The notes beneath the pieces were generated by a model that ran no database searches, was not told the DNA's origin, and worked only from the letters and a program-made list of their open reading frames with translations. From the NCBI RefSeq assembly GCF_000019705.1, contig NC_011246.1, forward strand, positions 59,938 through 123,937: a DNA stretch of 64,000 nucleotides, read 5' to 3'. The position numbers and the translations under genes are program-made. The stretch's first letter is position 1, and each line of letters begins with the position of its first letter. This document shows positions 19,213 to 27,752 of the stretch, piece after piece. This stretch comes from Borrelia recurrentis A1 (GTDB lineage: Bacteria; Spirochaetota; Spirochaetia; Borreliales; Borreliaceae).

Positions 19213-21438
19213 TTAATTCACAATTTGTGTCCTAGACTCAATTACAGACTTTAATTCTCTAACATTTTTTCCTTTAGGAGAACTATCAGAAAATGCATCT
19301 TTTAAATCTTCAAACATCTGTAATTCAGATTTATAATTATCCCCAACACTATCATAAAGAGTATCGGTTAGTGCCTGAAACAACAAACTCACAATAGTTC
19401 CTCTATATTTATCAGATCTAAGAGTATTGCTTATTAAAACGTCAATCTCATCGTTATTTAACTGATCTTTAATATTAATATCAAAAATAATATTTCTAGC
19501 TTTCATATCCCAAATAATATTTTCAACCCAATTTCGAAGCTCAAAAGAATAAGAAATTTTCTCTCTAATAAACTGATATATTCCCTCAATAGCTCGTACC
19601 AATTCTTTTCGCTTTACAAAATCAGAATCATTTTTCTTTAACCAATCAAATAACTTTTTATGACCAGCTTCTAATTTACTCTCATCCTCTGCTCTTCCAT
19701 TAACTTTAATAGCACTCTTTAAATATCCTTCCAAACGAGCAAATGCCTGTGACTCACTAGAAGTTAAACCTAAATACATGCCGTTTCCTGAATTTGAAAA
19801 ATAAGAAGTAGGATCAATGCCAACAAGTATACTAGAACCCATATTTTGCAGAGTATCTATAACAAAAGTTCCAGCATCGTGAATAACACCAATAGCAGCT
19901 TCTGCACCTTGTACAGCAGCTGTCACTAAAGTATCTGCTTTATTAATAACAGCTTCAACTCCATCGCCAATTCCATGAACAATTCCATCAACAACATTAT
20001 CAACAATTTTATTTCCTGATACTGAAACAGATTTACCCAAAGATTTATCTGCAGACTTAAAGTTACTATTGGATTCGACATTACTTCGTGCTTTTCCACT
20101 TCGTGTTTTTACATTTTGTGTTTTTACATTTTGTGTTTTTACATTTTGTGTTTGAGAAGTTGATGCTTTAGAAGTTGATGATTTAGAAGTTGATGATTTA
20201 GAAGTTGAAACTTGTCCTCCTTTAACTTCTATATCTTGTACCTTAGAAGCTGATGTTTCCTTCAATGACACAACAGGCTTATTTTCCTTAGCAACAGGAA
20301 TATTAGAAGTAGGATTAGAAGTAGGAACATTAATCTTTCTCTCCTCTTCAACCACATTACTATCAAGCATATTAGACTGAGAAACCAAATTAAAATGTAA
20401 ACTCTCACCAGATACAATACCTTCTGTCACTCTATTATCTATTAAAGAAGAACCCAAGTTAACACCTTTTACATCTCTATGCTCATCCTTATCAATAGAT
20501 TCAGTAGATATAGAATTATCTTTAAGACCTAAATTAGATGTAACTTCAGGCATACTTACAGATAATACTTTTCTAGACCCATCTTCTACACCACTTAAAC
20601 TTAATTTCTCTAAAGAATCAGTTACCAAATCAGTAGTTACCAAATCAGCAGTTAAATCATTCTGACTTTGAGTCTGAGGTTGAATTTGTTCTTGCACCTG
20701 ATTTTGCTGCTGTTCACTAGAAACAACATCTAAACCTTGCACATCAACACTTCCCTCAGCAGCACTTCCCAACAAAGTACCAGAACCAACATCACCACCA
20801 GATCCACCATTAGAACTGCCACTACCCGAACTATCAACAGAACTATCATTACTATTATTAGGTTGTAATTCTTCTTTACTATCTTCTACTTGCTTACCAT
20901 CTTTTACTTGTTCAGCACCATCTAAATTTTGACCTTCACTACTTAAACCTTCACTATTTAATACTTGTTTACCTTCTTCTCTAGCTTCTACACCTTGACT
21001 ATCATCTTGTATTTTCTCAACATTCACTTTTTGCTGTTCATCAACTGATGCTACTTGCTCCTTATCACCCTTTTGATCATCTTTTTTTTGTTCATCTTTT
21101 TGTTGACCATCAGCTACTGCATCTTGCTTACCAGCCTCTCTTCCTGCTGCATCTCCATCTACCTTTTCCTTCTTATCATCCCCTTTACTTTTTCCAACAA
21201 CTCCATTAAGAGAATCTTGCACCTTACCCATATCACCTTTATTTGCCCTCTTATTATCAAATTTCATACCAACAATATCACTACTCATTTTGCCAACATC
21301 AGAAGAAAAGAAATCCTTAACATCTTGAGCACGCCCAGTATTATCATTCCATAATGATTTTTGATCTCCAATATCATAAAACTTACAACAAAGTATAGAG
21401 ATACTTAAAAATAAAACAATAATACCAAAATACCTCAT
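19213..21438 (-). CDS. Large repeat-rich surface lipoprotein
   Basis: A 741-residue lipoprotein. ATG at 21438 is chosen because AAGGAGG lies just upstream and the signal MRYFGIIVLFLSISILC follows at once; an upstream frame extension has no such site. Residues 60-250 are Asp/Glu/Gln/Lys-rich low complexity. Residues about 430-480 carry tandem TSKSS and TQNVK repeats (15-bp DNA repeats at 20104-20150). Then comes a Gly/Ala/Val-rich amphipathic stretch (DGIVHGIGDGVEAVINKAD to NMGSSILVGI, about residues 500-570), and last a helical C-terminal domain (SSESQAFARLEGYLKSAIKV onward). No named family was recognised. The layout resembles the 6836-8116 protein: disordered stalk plus helical head. Confidence 0.65.
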   Translation of the reverse strand: MRYFGIIVLFLSISILCCKFYDIGDQKSLWNDNTGRAQDVKDFFSSDVGKMSSDIVGMKFDNKRANKGDMGKVQDSLNGVVGKSKGDDKKEKVDGDAAGREAGKQDAVADGQQKDEQKKDDQKGDKEQVASVDEQQKVNVEKIQDDSQGVEAREEGKQVLNSEGLSSEGQNLDGAEQVKDGKQVEDSKEELQPNNSNDSSVDSSGSGSSNGGSGGDVGSGTLLGSAAEGSVDVQGLDVVSSEQQQNQVQEQIQPQTQSQNDLTADLVTTDLVTDSLEKLSLSGVEDGSRKVLSVSMPEVTSNLGLKDNSISTESIDKDEHRDVKGVNLGSSLIDNRVTEGIVSGESLHFNLVSQSNMLDSNVVEEERKINVPTSNPTSNIPVAKENKPVVSLKETSASKVQDIEVKGGQVSTSKSSTSKSSTSKASTSQTQNVKTQNVKTQNVKTRSGKARSNVESNSNFKSADKSLGKSVSVSGNKIVDNVVDGIVHGIGDGVEAVINKADTLVTAAVQGAEAAIGVIHDAGTFVIDTLQNMGSSILVGIDPTSYFSNSGNGMYLGLTSSESQAFARLEGYLKSAIKVNGRAEDESKLEAGHKKLFDWLKKNDSDFVKRKELVRAIEGIYQFIREKISYSFELRNWVENIIWDMKARNIIFDINIKDQLNNDEIDVLISNTLRSDKYRGTIVSLLFQALTDTLYDSVGDNYKSELQMFEDLKDAFSDSSPKGKNVRELKSVIESRTQIVN
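20104..20150 (-). repeat. 15-bp tandem repeat, three copies
   Basis: Unit TGTTTTTACATTTTG on the plus strand, encoding TQNVK on the minus strand; an adjacent 15-bp GAAGTTGATGATTTA-like repeat encodes TSKSS. Copy number can change without breaking frame. Confidence 0.8.
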
Positions 21439-21558
21439 ATCTAACCTCCTTAAAAGATTTATAGACATTGAAATAAAAATATACAGCAATAAATGAAATT
21501 TACAAAGCAATTCTCTCCAAAATCATTAGATACCTTAAAACAAGGAAAATAAATAATA

Positions 21559-21603
21559 AAAGGGTTATCTTTAAAATTTCTATAATCTTAAAGATAACCC
21601 TTT
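21559..21603 (-). terminator. Strong terminator after the 21700 gene
   Basis: Perfect 16-bp inverted repeat AAAGGGTTATCTTTAA with its complement and a 13-base loop, between two minus-strand lipoprotein genes. Confidence 0.75.
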
Positions 21604-21699
21604 AAATGACAAATATCAATTTTTGAAATCATAAATTAACACTATATAATCAACCTAAGTATCAAAAGCAGTATTTAAAATATAACCACATCAATAATC

Positions 21700-22656
21700 T
21701 CATTTTTTAAAAGAATCTTTTAATGCACTCTCTAAAATACTTCCTTCAAAAAAAGTTTTTAAATGTTCATAAATCTTATCATAATTATTACCAAATGCAG
21801 TTAATGCAAATAAAAATTCTCTTGCAAAAAATCTAATGCAAGCCCAACTCCAATCACTAGAATTTTCTTCAGAATAATCATCTAAAAAGATTTTAATATT
21901 ATCGCCTTTCATATCTACAACATAAGTATCACAAAGATGTACTGTACCTTTATTTTGATCTACAAAAAAAGGCTCTCTTAAATGCCAACCTGCCATTTTT
22001 TTTCTAATCTCTTGTCTCTTTTTATTATAAAATTTTTGCATCAATGTTATCAGCTCTTTCCACTTAACAGAATCATCTCTCATCCAACCCAAAAATTTAT
22101 CAACTCTACTACTAAATTTAACAATATTATCAGATATATTCCCAAAACTCTCATCAGTATCATTTGCATCATCACCTAAGTCCTTATTGTTCTGCGTTTT
22201 CTTAACAAGTTTAGGCTTAATAATATTAGAATTTTGTATTACATCAGAATTACTCTTCTCACTAGTAACTTCATCAATATCTATTCCATAATCTTTAAAA
22301 TTAAAAACACCATTTTCATCTTGCATACCTACAACACCAGAACCAACAACTTCTCCAACAACTTCTCTATTTGTATTAACATCAATATCTGAAATTACTT
22401 CTGCAACATCATCACTACCCAAATAATAAATTGCCCCTTTAATTTTAAAGCCAAAATTCACAACAGACGACATTACCATCCTATCTGCACCAGTAGTTGT
22501 TGCACTTTTAAAAACAGAATCAATTAAATTACAGATTTTATTATTAGGGGAAAAATCACCCAATACCATAGCACCACAAAACTGATAACTAAATGGCAAA
22601 ACATTCAAAAATATAAAAAAAATATTTAAAACACCGATTTTATTAATAAATCCCAT
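21700..22656 (-). CDS. Exported protein, putative lipoprotein
   Basis: 318 residues from ATG 22656 (TGGAGGTAAGA directly upstream; the in-frame ATG at 22686 precedes the ribosome site). The hydrophobic N-terminus GVLNIFFIFLNVLPFSYQFC could be a signal peptide with Cys as lipid site, but a true lipobox is weak. The middle is acidic (about residues 90-180); the C-terminal 130 residues are Trp/Phe-rich and helical (VDKFLGWMRDDSVKWKELI, WSWACIRFFAREFLFALTAFG). Family not recognised. It sits in a minus-strand run with the 741-residue lipoprotein but has its own leader and terminator. Confidence 0.55.
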   Translation of the reverse strand: MGFINKIGVLNIFFIFLNVLPFSYQFCGAMVLGDFSPNNKICNLIDSVFKSATTTGADRMVMSSVVNFGFKIKGAIYYLGSDDVAEVISDIDVNTNREVVGEVVGSGVVGMQDENGVFNFKDYGIDIDEVTSEKSNSDVIQNSNIIKPKLVKKTQNNKDLGDDANDTDESFGNISDNIVKFSSRVDKFLGWMRDDSVKWKELITLMQKFYNKKRQEIRKKMAGWHLREPFFVDQNKGTVHLCDTYVVDMKGDNIKIFLDDYSEENSSDWSWACIRFFAREFLFALTAFGNNYDKIYEHLKTFFEGSILESALKDSFKK

Positions 22657-22879
22657 TCTTACCTCCAAATAAATTTGTAATTTCACATTTTTCTATAATC
22701 CAAAGTTAAAAATTAGCTTGTAAATAAAAAAAGTGTATAACAATAAAATCAAAATAAAATAAAAAACTTATAAAAACTAAAGTAAATAATATATCAACGG
22801 CTATTTTGTGATTTGACCAAAATTAAAAGTTAAACATATTTTAAATATAAATTATAAAATAACATAAATTAAAATAAAT

Positions 22880-23512
22880 CTAAAACTCATCTATACCTAT
22901 ATCTTCAACTTTATCTTCATCTTTATTGAATACACTAAAATCATCAGAAGATAAAAAGTTAGTAACTGAAATGTTATATTTTGCATCATCAGCAGATATC
23001 AAAGTAATTGTTAATGTTTTTTGCTTAAGTAACAATTTAAATAAAGCCTCATTAATTGAAATAGAAAAATAATTAATTACATTAACAGGATATTCTCCCA
23101 CAATTTTACTATCTAAGTCATTACTTTTATTAAACTTAAAATACGGAACATCAGACGATTTAAAATCTACATCTAATTTGTTGTCATACATAAAAACCCT
23201 ATCACCATCAAGCCAACTAAAAAAAACATCTTTAAAATCCATCAAATATCCATTATCAGCTACAGCAAAATGAAACTCAAAATATGGATAGGGAGCTAGT
23301 ATTTTTTCTCTCTCTTCGTTTTGCAAAGACTTAAATTCATCAGAATCTTCATTAATATAATAAGCAGCAAACGAAAACTTCTGTACTCTATTTAAATTAA
23401 GATTTTCATAATAAGTAATCTTTCTCACCATATCCCTATCAGAACCACTATGATAATAACGTCCGCTCTTTTTTTTCAAAACTTCATTTAACATTTTACT
23501 TCTAATAAACAT
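22880..23512 (-). CDS. Unknown 210-residue protein downstream of a T18 tract
   Basis: No signal peptide is seen; the fold looks beta-rich with alternating aromatic residues (YPYFEFHFAVADNGYLMDFKD, DVPYFKFNKSND). The start is uncertain: ATG 23512 lies two bases after an 18-base T run, and a second ATG at 23494 overlaps the stop of the short upstream frame. There is no good ribosome site before either, so translation may depend on ribosomes ending on the upstream membrane-segment frame (23604-23488). It may be the body of a lipoprotein or membrane-anchored protein whose front has been split off. Family not recognised. Confidence 0.45.
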   Translation of the reverse strand: MFIRSKMLNEVLKKKSGRYYHSGSDRDMVRKITYYENLNLNRVQKFSFAAYYINEDSDEFKSLQNEEREKILAPYPYFEFHFAVADNGYLMDFKDVFFSWLDGDRVFMYDNKLDVDFKSSDVPYFKFNKSNDLDSKIVGEYPVNVINYFSISINEALFKLLLKQKTLTITLISADDAKYNISVTNFLSSDDFSVFNKDEDKVEDIGIDEF

Positions 23513-23604
23513 TCAAAAAAAAAAAAAAAAAACAAAAATGCTATAAAAAAACATATAACTATAACAACATATACTTTAAATATAATTACCTTAACCTTAC
23601 TCAT
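23488..23604 (-). CDS. Short membrane-segment leader containing a T18 homopolymer
   Basis: ATG 23604, preceded by GAGGAAATATA, encodes 38 residues: MSKVKVIIFKVYVVIVICFF, then six Phe codons from the 18-T run (23515-23532), then ECLLEVKC and a stop at 23488 that overlaps the start region of the 210-residue gene. The hydrophobic stretch could be a membrane anchor or signal. Changing the run to 17 or 19 T residues moves the stop to different points around the downstream ATG. This looks like a control of coupling, not a simple fusion: a TGA always sits just before ATG 23512 in its frame. It is short, so the coding claim is moderate. Confidence 0.45.
   Translation of the reverse strand: MSKVKVIIFKVYVVIVICFFIAFLFFFFFFECLLEVKC
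23515..23532 (-). repeat. Homopolymer of 18 T (A on plus strand)
   Basis: The longest single-base run I noticed in the window, placed between a ribosome site/leader and a gene body. Such runs are hypermutable by strand slippage. Confidence 0.9.
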
Positions 23605-23650
23605 TATATTTCCTCACTAAATATTTACCTAAAAATATAAAACAAAATTT

Positions 23651-24211
23651 CTAATTGACTAAAAACTTATCAAAAAGATCAAAAAATTGCTTAGAACTAT
23701 CAACACTAAAATTAAAACTAAAGTCAACCTTATTCTTTCCATGACTACCACGTTCAACACACTCAACATTAAATTTAAGACCTTAAGTTCTTGACATGTC
23801 ACCAAGTTGTAAATGCTCTCCCAATGCAGGATCAAAATAAATATAAAATCCTGTAAGCTCTATTGAATCATCAAAAGGCAACAAATACTCTTTACCGGTT
23901 AATTCTAATGGAGCATCATAAAATCTCCACAAATTTTTGCTAGCAACTTCAATGCCATTAAAAGAAACCCTTAAAAGATTAAGAGCTTTTTTAGTCTTAA
24001 TGTCAAAATTAAAAAGAATATAATTACCCTTATATTTATCACTCACATAAGGATATACAACATGAACACCACCTAAATCATTCCCTAAAACCATCTCTAC
24101 CTTAACAGTGCTATCATCAACATTATGATGAATAGTAATTTTCTCTGAAGCGGATAAACGTGAACAACTAAAAACAAATGTTGTTAACATCAAAATAATA
24201 TTTAATATCAT
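23651..24211 (-). pseudogene. Small lipoprotein gene with one internal stop
   Basis: ATG 24211 after AATGGAGGGCAG begins a lipoprotein (signal ending TFVFSC). The 142-residue beta-rich body runs to a TAA at 23783-23785. In the same frame the sequence continues for 43 codons (GLKFNVECVERGSHGKNKVDF to FDLFDKFLVN) to a TAG at 23651, with typical composition. The gene therefore reads as a 186-residue lipoprotein cut by one ochre codon. The shorter product could still be functional. No family recognised. The gene is upstream of, and probably co-transcribed with, the T18-leader gene. Confidence 0.6.
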
Positions 24212-24375
24212 AAATTATCTGCCCTCCATTATAAAATAGCGATTAAACTTTTACAATATTTTTAAATCCAAAAAAATAAATAGATAATATATAAAATAGA
24301 TAGGATTATTATACGTATTAACTTATTATACTATGACTAATAGTACGTCATAATTAACATTATAACAATCAAGAT

Positions 24376-24402
24376 GATAAAATTTTAAACTTATGCGATA
24401 AT
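24376..24402 (+). promoter_or_regulatory. 27-bp element shared by two lipoprotein genes, copy 1
   Basis: An identical 27-mer (beginning GATAAAATTTTAAAC and ending TTATGCGATAAT) occurs at 25419-25445, in each case upstream of one of the two paralogous lipoprotein genes. TTATGCGATAAT contains a plausible extended -10 box. Confidence 0.55.
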
Positions 24403-24446
24403 AAACACTTATGAAAAACAAATCAATTTAATAAAGGAAATACTTT

Positions 24447-25259
24447 ATGCATACAAAAACATTATTACCAATAATTACCACTATGTTCTTCATTCAATGC
24501 AATAACGCAACAGATGAACAAATACAATATAAAATAAAAATACCAAAAGAGTCTAATACTATACATGATAAATTTTTAAGCAACATTAACAATCTCACTT
24601 CAAACACAAGCAATAAACAAATAAACTCTAAATCAATATTAACACAACTTATTCAAAAACCATATGAAACATTGGAAAGAAATAAATTAATTACAATTCC
24701 TCTTCTCTTCTTAAGTACAAAACTCACAGTAACATGGATTAAAAACAAAGCCATAAGTATTAAAGGAGAAGATGGGAAACCTTTAAATGAACTTATCAAT
24801 AAAATAAGATATTCCTATTCAATATCACCTATTAAAGAAAATGAAAAATTAAGTAGTAATATTATGCCTATTGTTCTATTTGAAACAACACAAAATGGTC
24901 AGGATCTAGAAGTTACAAGTTTTACTTTAACAGATGAACCAAATTTAGACTTTAATACAAGACAATATTCATCACTAACTTCTCTTTTCTACACCCCACC
25001 AAAAACTGAAACATCACAAGAGAGTGGATATGTTAATGCACATCCATTCTGGATAGCAAATAAAAATAACGAAGTAATAAAAGCACTAACAAAAAATCAA
25101 TCAATCAAAGCTAAAATAAAAGTTCAAAATAAAAATAGTAAAGTCACTACAAAATACAATATAATGCTAGAAAGCCATTATCTGTCTCAATTAATAAAAG
25201 ATACACTTCAAAAATATCCAGAAATAAATACTATTGCTCCGAAATTTAAACTTTTATAA
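24447..25259 (+). CDS. Lipoprotein, paralogue A of a tandem pair
   Basis: 270 residues, ribosome site AAAGGAAATACTTT, signal peptide ending in FFIQC (lipid Cys 17). After an Asn/Lys/Thr-rich linker comes a beta-rich domain sharing most residues with the next gene: KNKAISIKGEDGKPLNEL, IRYSYSISPIKE, IMPIVLFETTQNGQDLEVTSF, LFYTPPKTE, FWIANKNNEVIKAL. Function unknown. It is flanked by a divergent lipoprotein gene and its own promoter-like 27-mer. No frame damage. Confidence 0.7.
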   Translation: MHTKTLLPIITTMFFIQCNNATDEQIQYKIKIPKESNTIHDKFLSNINNLTSNTSNKQINSKSILTQLIQKPYETLERNKLITIPLLFLSTKLTVTWIKNKAISIKGEDGKPLNELINKIRYSYSISPIKENEKLSSNIMPIVLFETTQNGQDLEVTSFTLTDEPNLDFNTRQYSSLTSLFYTPPKTETSQESGYVNAHPFWIANKNNEVIKALTKNQSIKAKIKVQNKNSKVTTKYNIMLESHYLSQLIKDTLQKYPEINTIAPKFKLL

Positions 25260-25418
25260 AGTTTTAAAAAATTTTTAAAAAACAAATATTATATAAAATG
25301 ATTACATAAATAATATTGAACGTATAAATAATAATATTATTTATACCTATTAATTTTTATCTACTATTACATAATTACCAATATCATAATAAATTACAAC
25401 ATTCATAATTACTAAGGT

Positions 25419-25445
25419 GATAAAATTTTAAACTTATGCGATAAT
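25419..25445 (+). promoter_or_regulatory. 27-bp element shared by two lipoprotein genes, copy 2
   Basis: Identical to 24376-24402; lies 77 bases before the ATG at 25523. Surrounding bases also agree (AACTCATGAAAAATCAATT versus the copy 1 flank), so the duplication included the promoter. Confidence 0.55.
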
Positions 25446-25522
25446 GAAAACTCATGAAAAATCAATTCGTTTGATGGATGACATAAAGTAATTTATAAAT
25501 AAAAACTAAGGAGAAAAACCTT

Positions 25523-26323
25523 ATGAACACAAAAATTTTATTATCAATACCTACAGTTGTAATTTGCACTCAATGCAATAATACAACAAATGAAAAATTA
25601 CAATATGAAGAGAATTTATCAAGAGAAATTATTAGTAGACGTAAAGAATACATTGAAAAATTTGAAGACCTTCAAAGTAGAACAACAAATCCCACAGAAG
25701 AATTAAATAAAACTCTCAAAGAACCATATGAAACAATTGAGGGAAATAAATCAATTACAATTCCTATCCTTTTCATGCATAAAACAATAAATATAACATG
25801 GATTAAAAACAAAGCATTAACTATTAACGGACTAGACAGCAAACCCATAAGCGAACTTCAAAATAAAATAAGATATTCCTATTCAATATCACCTATTAAA
25901 GAAGATGGAGCATTAAGTAATAAAATTATGCCTATTGTTCTATTTGAAACAACACAAAATGGGCAAGATTTTGAGGTTACAAGCTTCACTTTAATAGATG
26001 CACCAAATTTAGACTTTAATACAAGAAAATATTCAGCAGTATCTTCTCTTTTCTACACGCCACCAAAAACTGAAAAATCACAAGAGAGTGGATATGTTAA
26101 TGCATATCCATTCTGGATAGCAAATAAAAATAATGAAGTAATAAAAGCACTAACACAAAGTAGATTAATTAGAGCTAAAATAAAAGTTAAAAATCCTAAA
26201 ACTAGATTTGCTGAGGAATACAATATAGAACTAGACACACAGTATTTGATATTACTAATAACAGACGTACTACAAAAGAATCCAGGGTTAAGCAAAGTAG
26301 CGCCTAATTTTAACCTTAAGTGA
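25523..26323 (+). CDS. Lipoprotein, paralogue B of a tandem pair
   Basis: 266 residues, start after AAGGAGAAAAACCTT, lipobox region VICTQC. It shares the beta-rich core of the 24447 gene almost word for word in the centre (IRYSYSISPIKEDG, LFETTQNGQDFEVTSF, GYVNAYPFWIANKNNEVIKAL). The N-terminal linker and the last 50 residues have diverged. The pattern suggests an older tandem duplication with conserved core and variable exposed ends, or later gene conversion of the core. Function unknown. Confidence 0.7.
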   Translation: MNTKILLSIPTVVICTQCNNTTNEKLQYEENLSREIISRRKEYIEKFEDLQSRTTNPTEELNKTLKEPYETIEGNKSITIPILFMHKTINITWIKNKALTINGLDSKPISELQNKIRYSYSISPIKEDGALSNKIMPIVLFETTQNGQDFEVTSFTLIDAPNLDFNTRKYSAVSSLFYTPPKTEKSQESGYVNAYPFWIANKNNEVIKALTQSRLIRAKIKVKNPKTRFAEEYNIELDTQYLILLITDVLQKNPGLSKVAPNFNLK

Positions 26324-26922
26324 ATTAAAAAGTCAATCATTAAATTAATTATTTAAAAACAAGATTCTACACTACAGCTTAAGCAAACAATAGTGTAGGA
26401 TCTTGTATCATAATAACGTTATAGCATTAACTTAATCATAAAACAAAGTTACCATTCGCTTAAATCATTATAATTTAAGAACAAAGCAAAATCTTTTAAA
26501 CCCTTCAAACATCCTTAATTAATTTATAAGTCTACAACAAACACAACAAACAAAAATCTTAAATAAGATATATGCACCTACCTCAACACAAGTCAAGAAG
26601 TTAATTCTCAAAATGTCCAAGATTAATATCATAGTCCCTACTCCCTTAAGTACTTAGGTTTTTTCACATAATGTGAAAAAGAAATAAAAGATTAGATTAT
26701 ACCTGCACATTTCTTAACCCATGCATTATCTTATTTTCTCTAAAGAAGCATATAGCAATATTCAAATAAAACAAGTATTACTGAAAATAAAAACAATAAA
26801 ATTTAAACAAATATACCTAACCAACTACATCAAATATCAATGGCTTGTACTTTTTAGTCAAAAATGATAACATGAATTATAAAATAACATTACCGTCAAA
26901 ATCGGTAAAAGGAGAATGTTTA
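26324..26922 (+). other. Intergenic, 599 bases, with two inverted repeats
   Basis: No gene was seen. A 15-bp hairpin at 26360-26405 (one G-T pair) terminates the lipoprotein pair. A 21-base near-perfect palindrome at 26660-26680 (TTTTTCACAT, A, ATGTGAAAAA) could be an operator or a small terminator. Confidence 0.6.
26660..26680. promoter_or_regulatory. Palindrome TTTTTCACAT-A-ATGTGAAAAA
   Basis: 10-bp perfect arms around one central base, about 240 bases upstream of the 26923 gene. The very short loop argues for a protein binding site or cruciform more than for a transcription terminator. Confidence 0.4.
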
Positions 26923-27375
26923 ATGAAAAAAATTATTTTAAGCGCCTTCGTGGCATTATTCACTTTAATCAGTTGTGGTGACAAAAAAGTAGACCCATCA
27001 AAATACGGCACAGGAACAGGTATTAATTATGTTAAGTTTATACAAGATCCAGACAAAGTAGTAGCTCTTGCTAAAAACTTTAATGATATTAAAGATGCAT
27101 TGCCTAAAGAAACAACAGATAAACCTTACAAAGAAGCAAACTTAACTGCAGCATTTACTGCCATTTCTGCACATGAAGCTAAATTCCTAAAAGCATTAGC
27201 TCTAGAAAAAGCAAGGAAAAGTGCAAAAGAAAATGAAAATGCAAACTCAACAGAAATAGACAAAGAATTTGAAACATACTTGACAGAGAATTTAAAGTTT
27301 GCTAAGGGTGATGCTAATGTAGATGGAAGTTACGCAAGTGTCATGAAAAAATTTACAGATGAATTAGTAAAATAA
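26923..27375 (+). CDS. Small surface lipoprotein
   Basis: 150 residues from ATG 26923 (AAAGGAGAATGTTTA), signal MKKIILSAFVALFTLISC of the type used by Borrelia Vsp/Fhb/Alp outer-surface lipoproteins. The mature part is helical, Lys/Ala/Asn-rich and free of further Cys (DPDKVVALAKNFNDIKDAL, LTAAFTAISAHEAKFLKALALEKA). Size and signal would fit a tick-phase or complement-binding surface lipoprotein, but I cannot assign a specific family. Single gene with a strong downstream terminator. Confidence 0.65.
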   Translation: MKKIILSAFVALFTLISCGDKKVDPSKYGTGTGINYVKFIQDPDKVVALAKNFNDIKDALPKETTDKPYKEANLTAAFTAISAHEAKFLKALALEKARKSAKENENANSTEIDKEFETYLTENLKFAKGDANVDGSYASVMKKFTDELVK

Positions 27376-27464
27376 AATTCTAAGCAAAGTTTTTGCTTTA
27401 CAAATAAATTATTAATTTATTTGTAACAAAATATAATCTATAACACTTCAGATAGATTAATAAC

Positions 27465-27488
27465 AGATGTACTACCAGTAGTACATCT
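27465..27488 (+). terminator. Terminator downstream of the 26923 gene
   Basis: Perfect 11-bp stem AGATGTACTAC with its complement and a 2-base loop, then T-rich DNA. A weaker A/T palindrome precedes it at about 27400-27425. Confidence 0.7.
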
Positions 27489-27657
27489 GATTTATTTTAA
27501 ACTCTATTGACACACTTAAATATATTAATAACATCCATAAAACTTAAACAATTATTAACAATTAAAAATATAATAAAAATATAGAAATCTTAAAAAGACT
27601 GAACTATAATGTTATAGGTTGTGTTCACAATGGTTATTCCATTAAATTACTTTAAAT

Positions 27658-27693
27658 AATAAAAGCTAAAGTCATTGTACTCTAGCTTTTATT
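27658..27693 (-). terminator. Terminator of the terminase gene
   Basis: 11-bp inverted repeat AATAAAAGCTA with its complement, 14-base loop, 60 bases past the minus-strand terminase stop. Confidence 0.65.
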
Positions 27694-27752
27694 TTAATGT
27701 TTTTACATTGCTTCACATAATACTTAATTGTATATAACATATAATACAAATA

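Larger units (their letters stand above)
27376..27752 (+). other. Intergenic with convergent terminators, 377 bases
   Basis: It separates the plus-strand lipoprotein from the minus-strand terminase. Contains hairpins at about 27400-27425, 27465-27488 and 27658-27693, and no gene. Confidence 0.7.

Noticed and set aside
21055..21354. 99-residue hydrophobic plus-strand frame
   Set aside because: Antisense of the acidic low-complexity part of the 741-residue lipoprotein; no ribosome site.
19213..21510. Longer start for the 741-residue lipoprotein
   Set aside because: The upstream extension precedes the AAGGAGG ribosome site and would bury the signal peptide.
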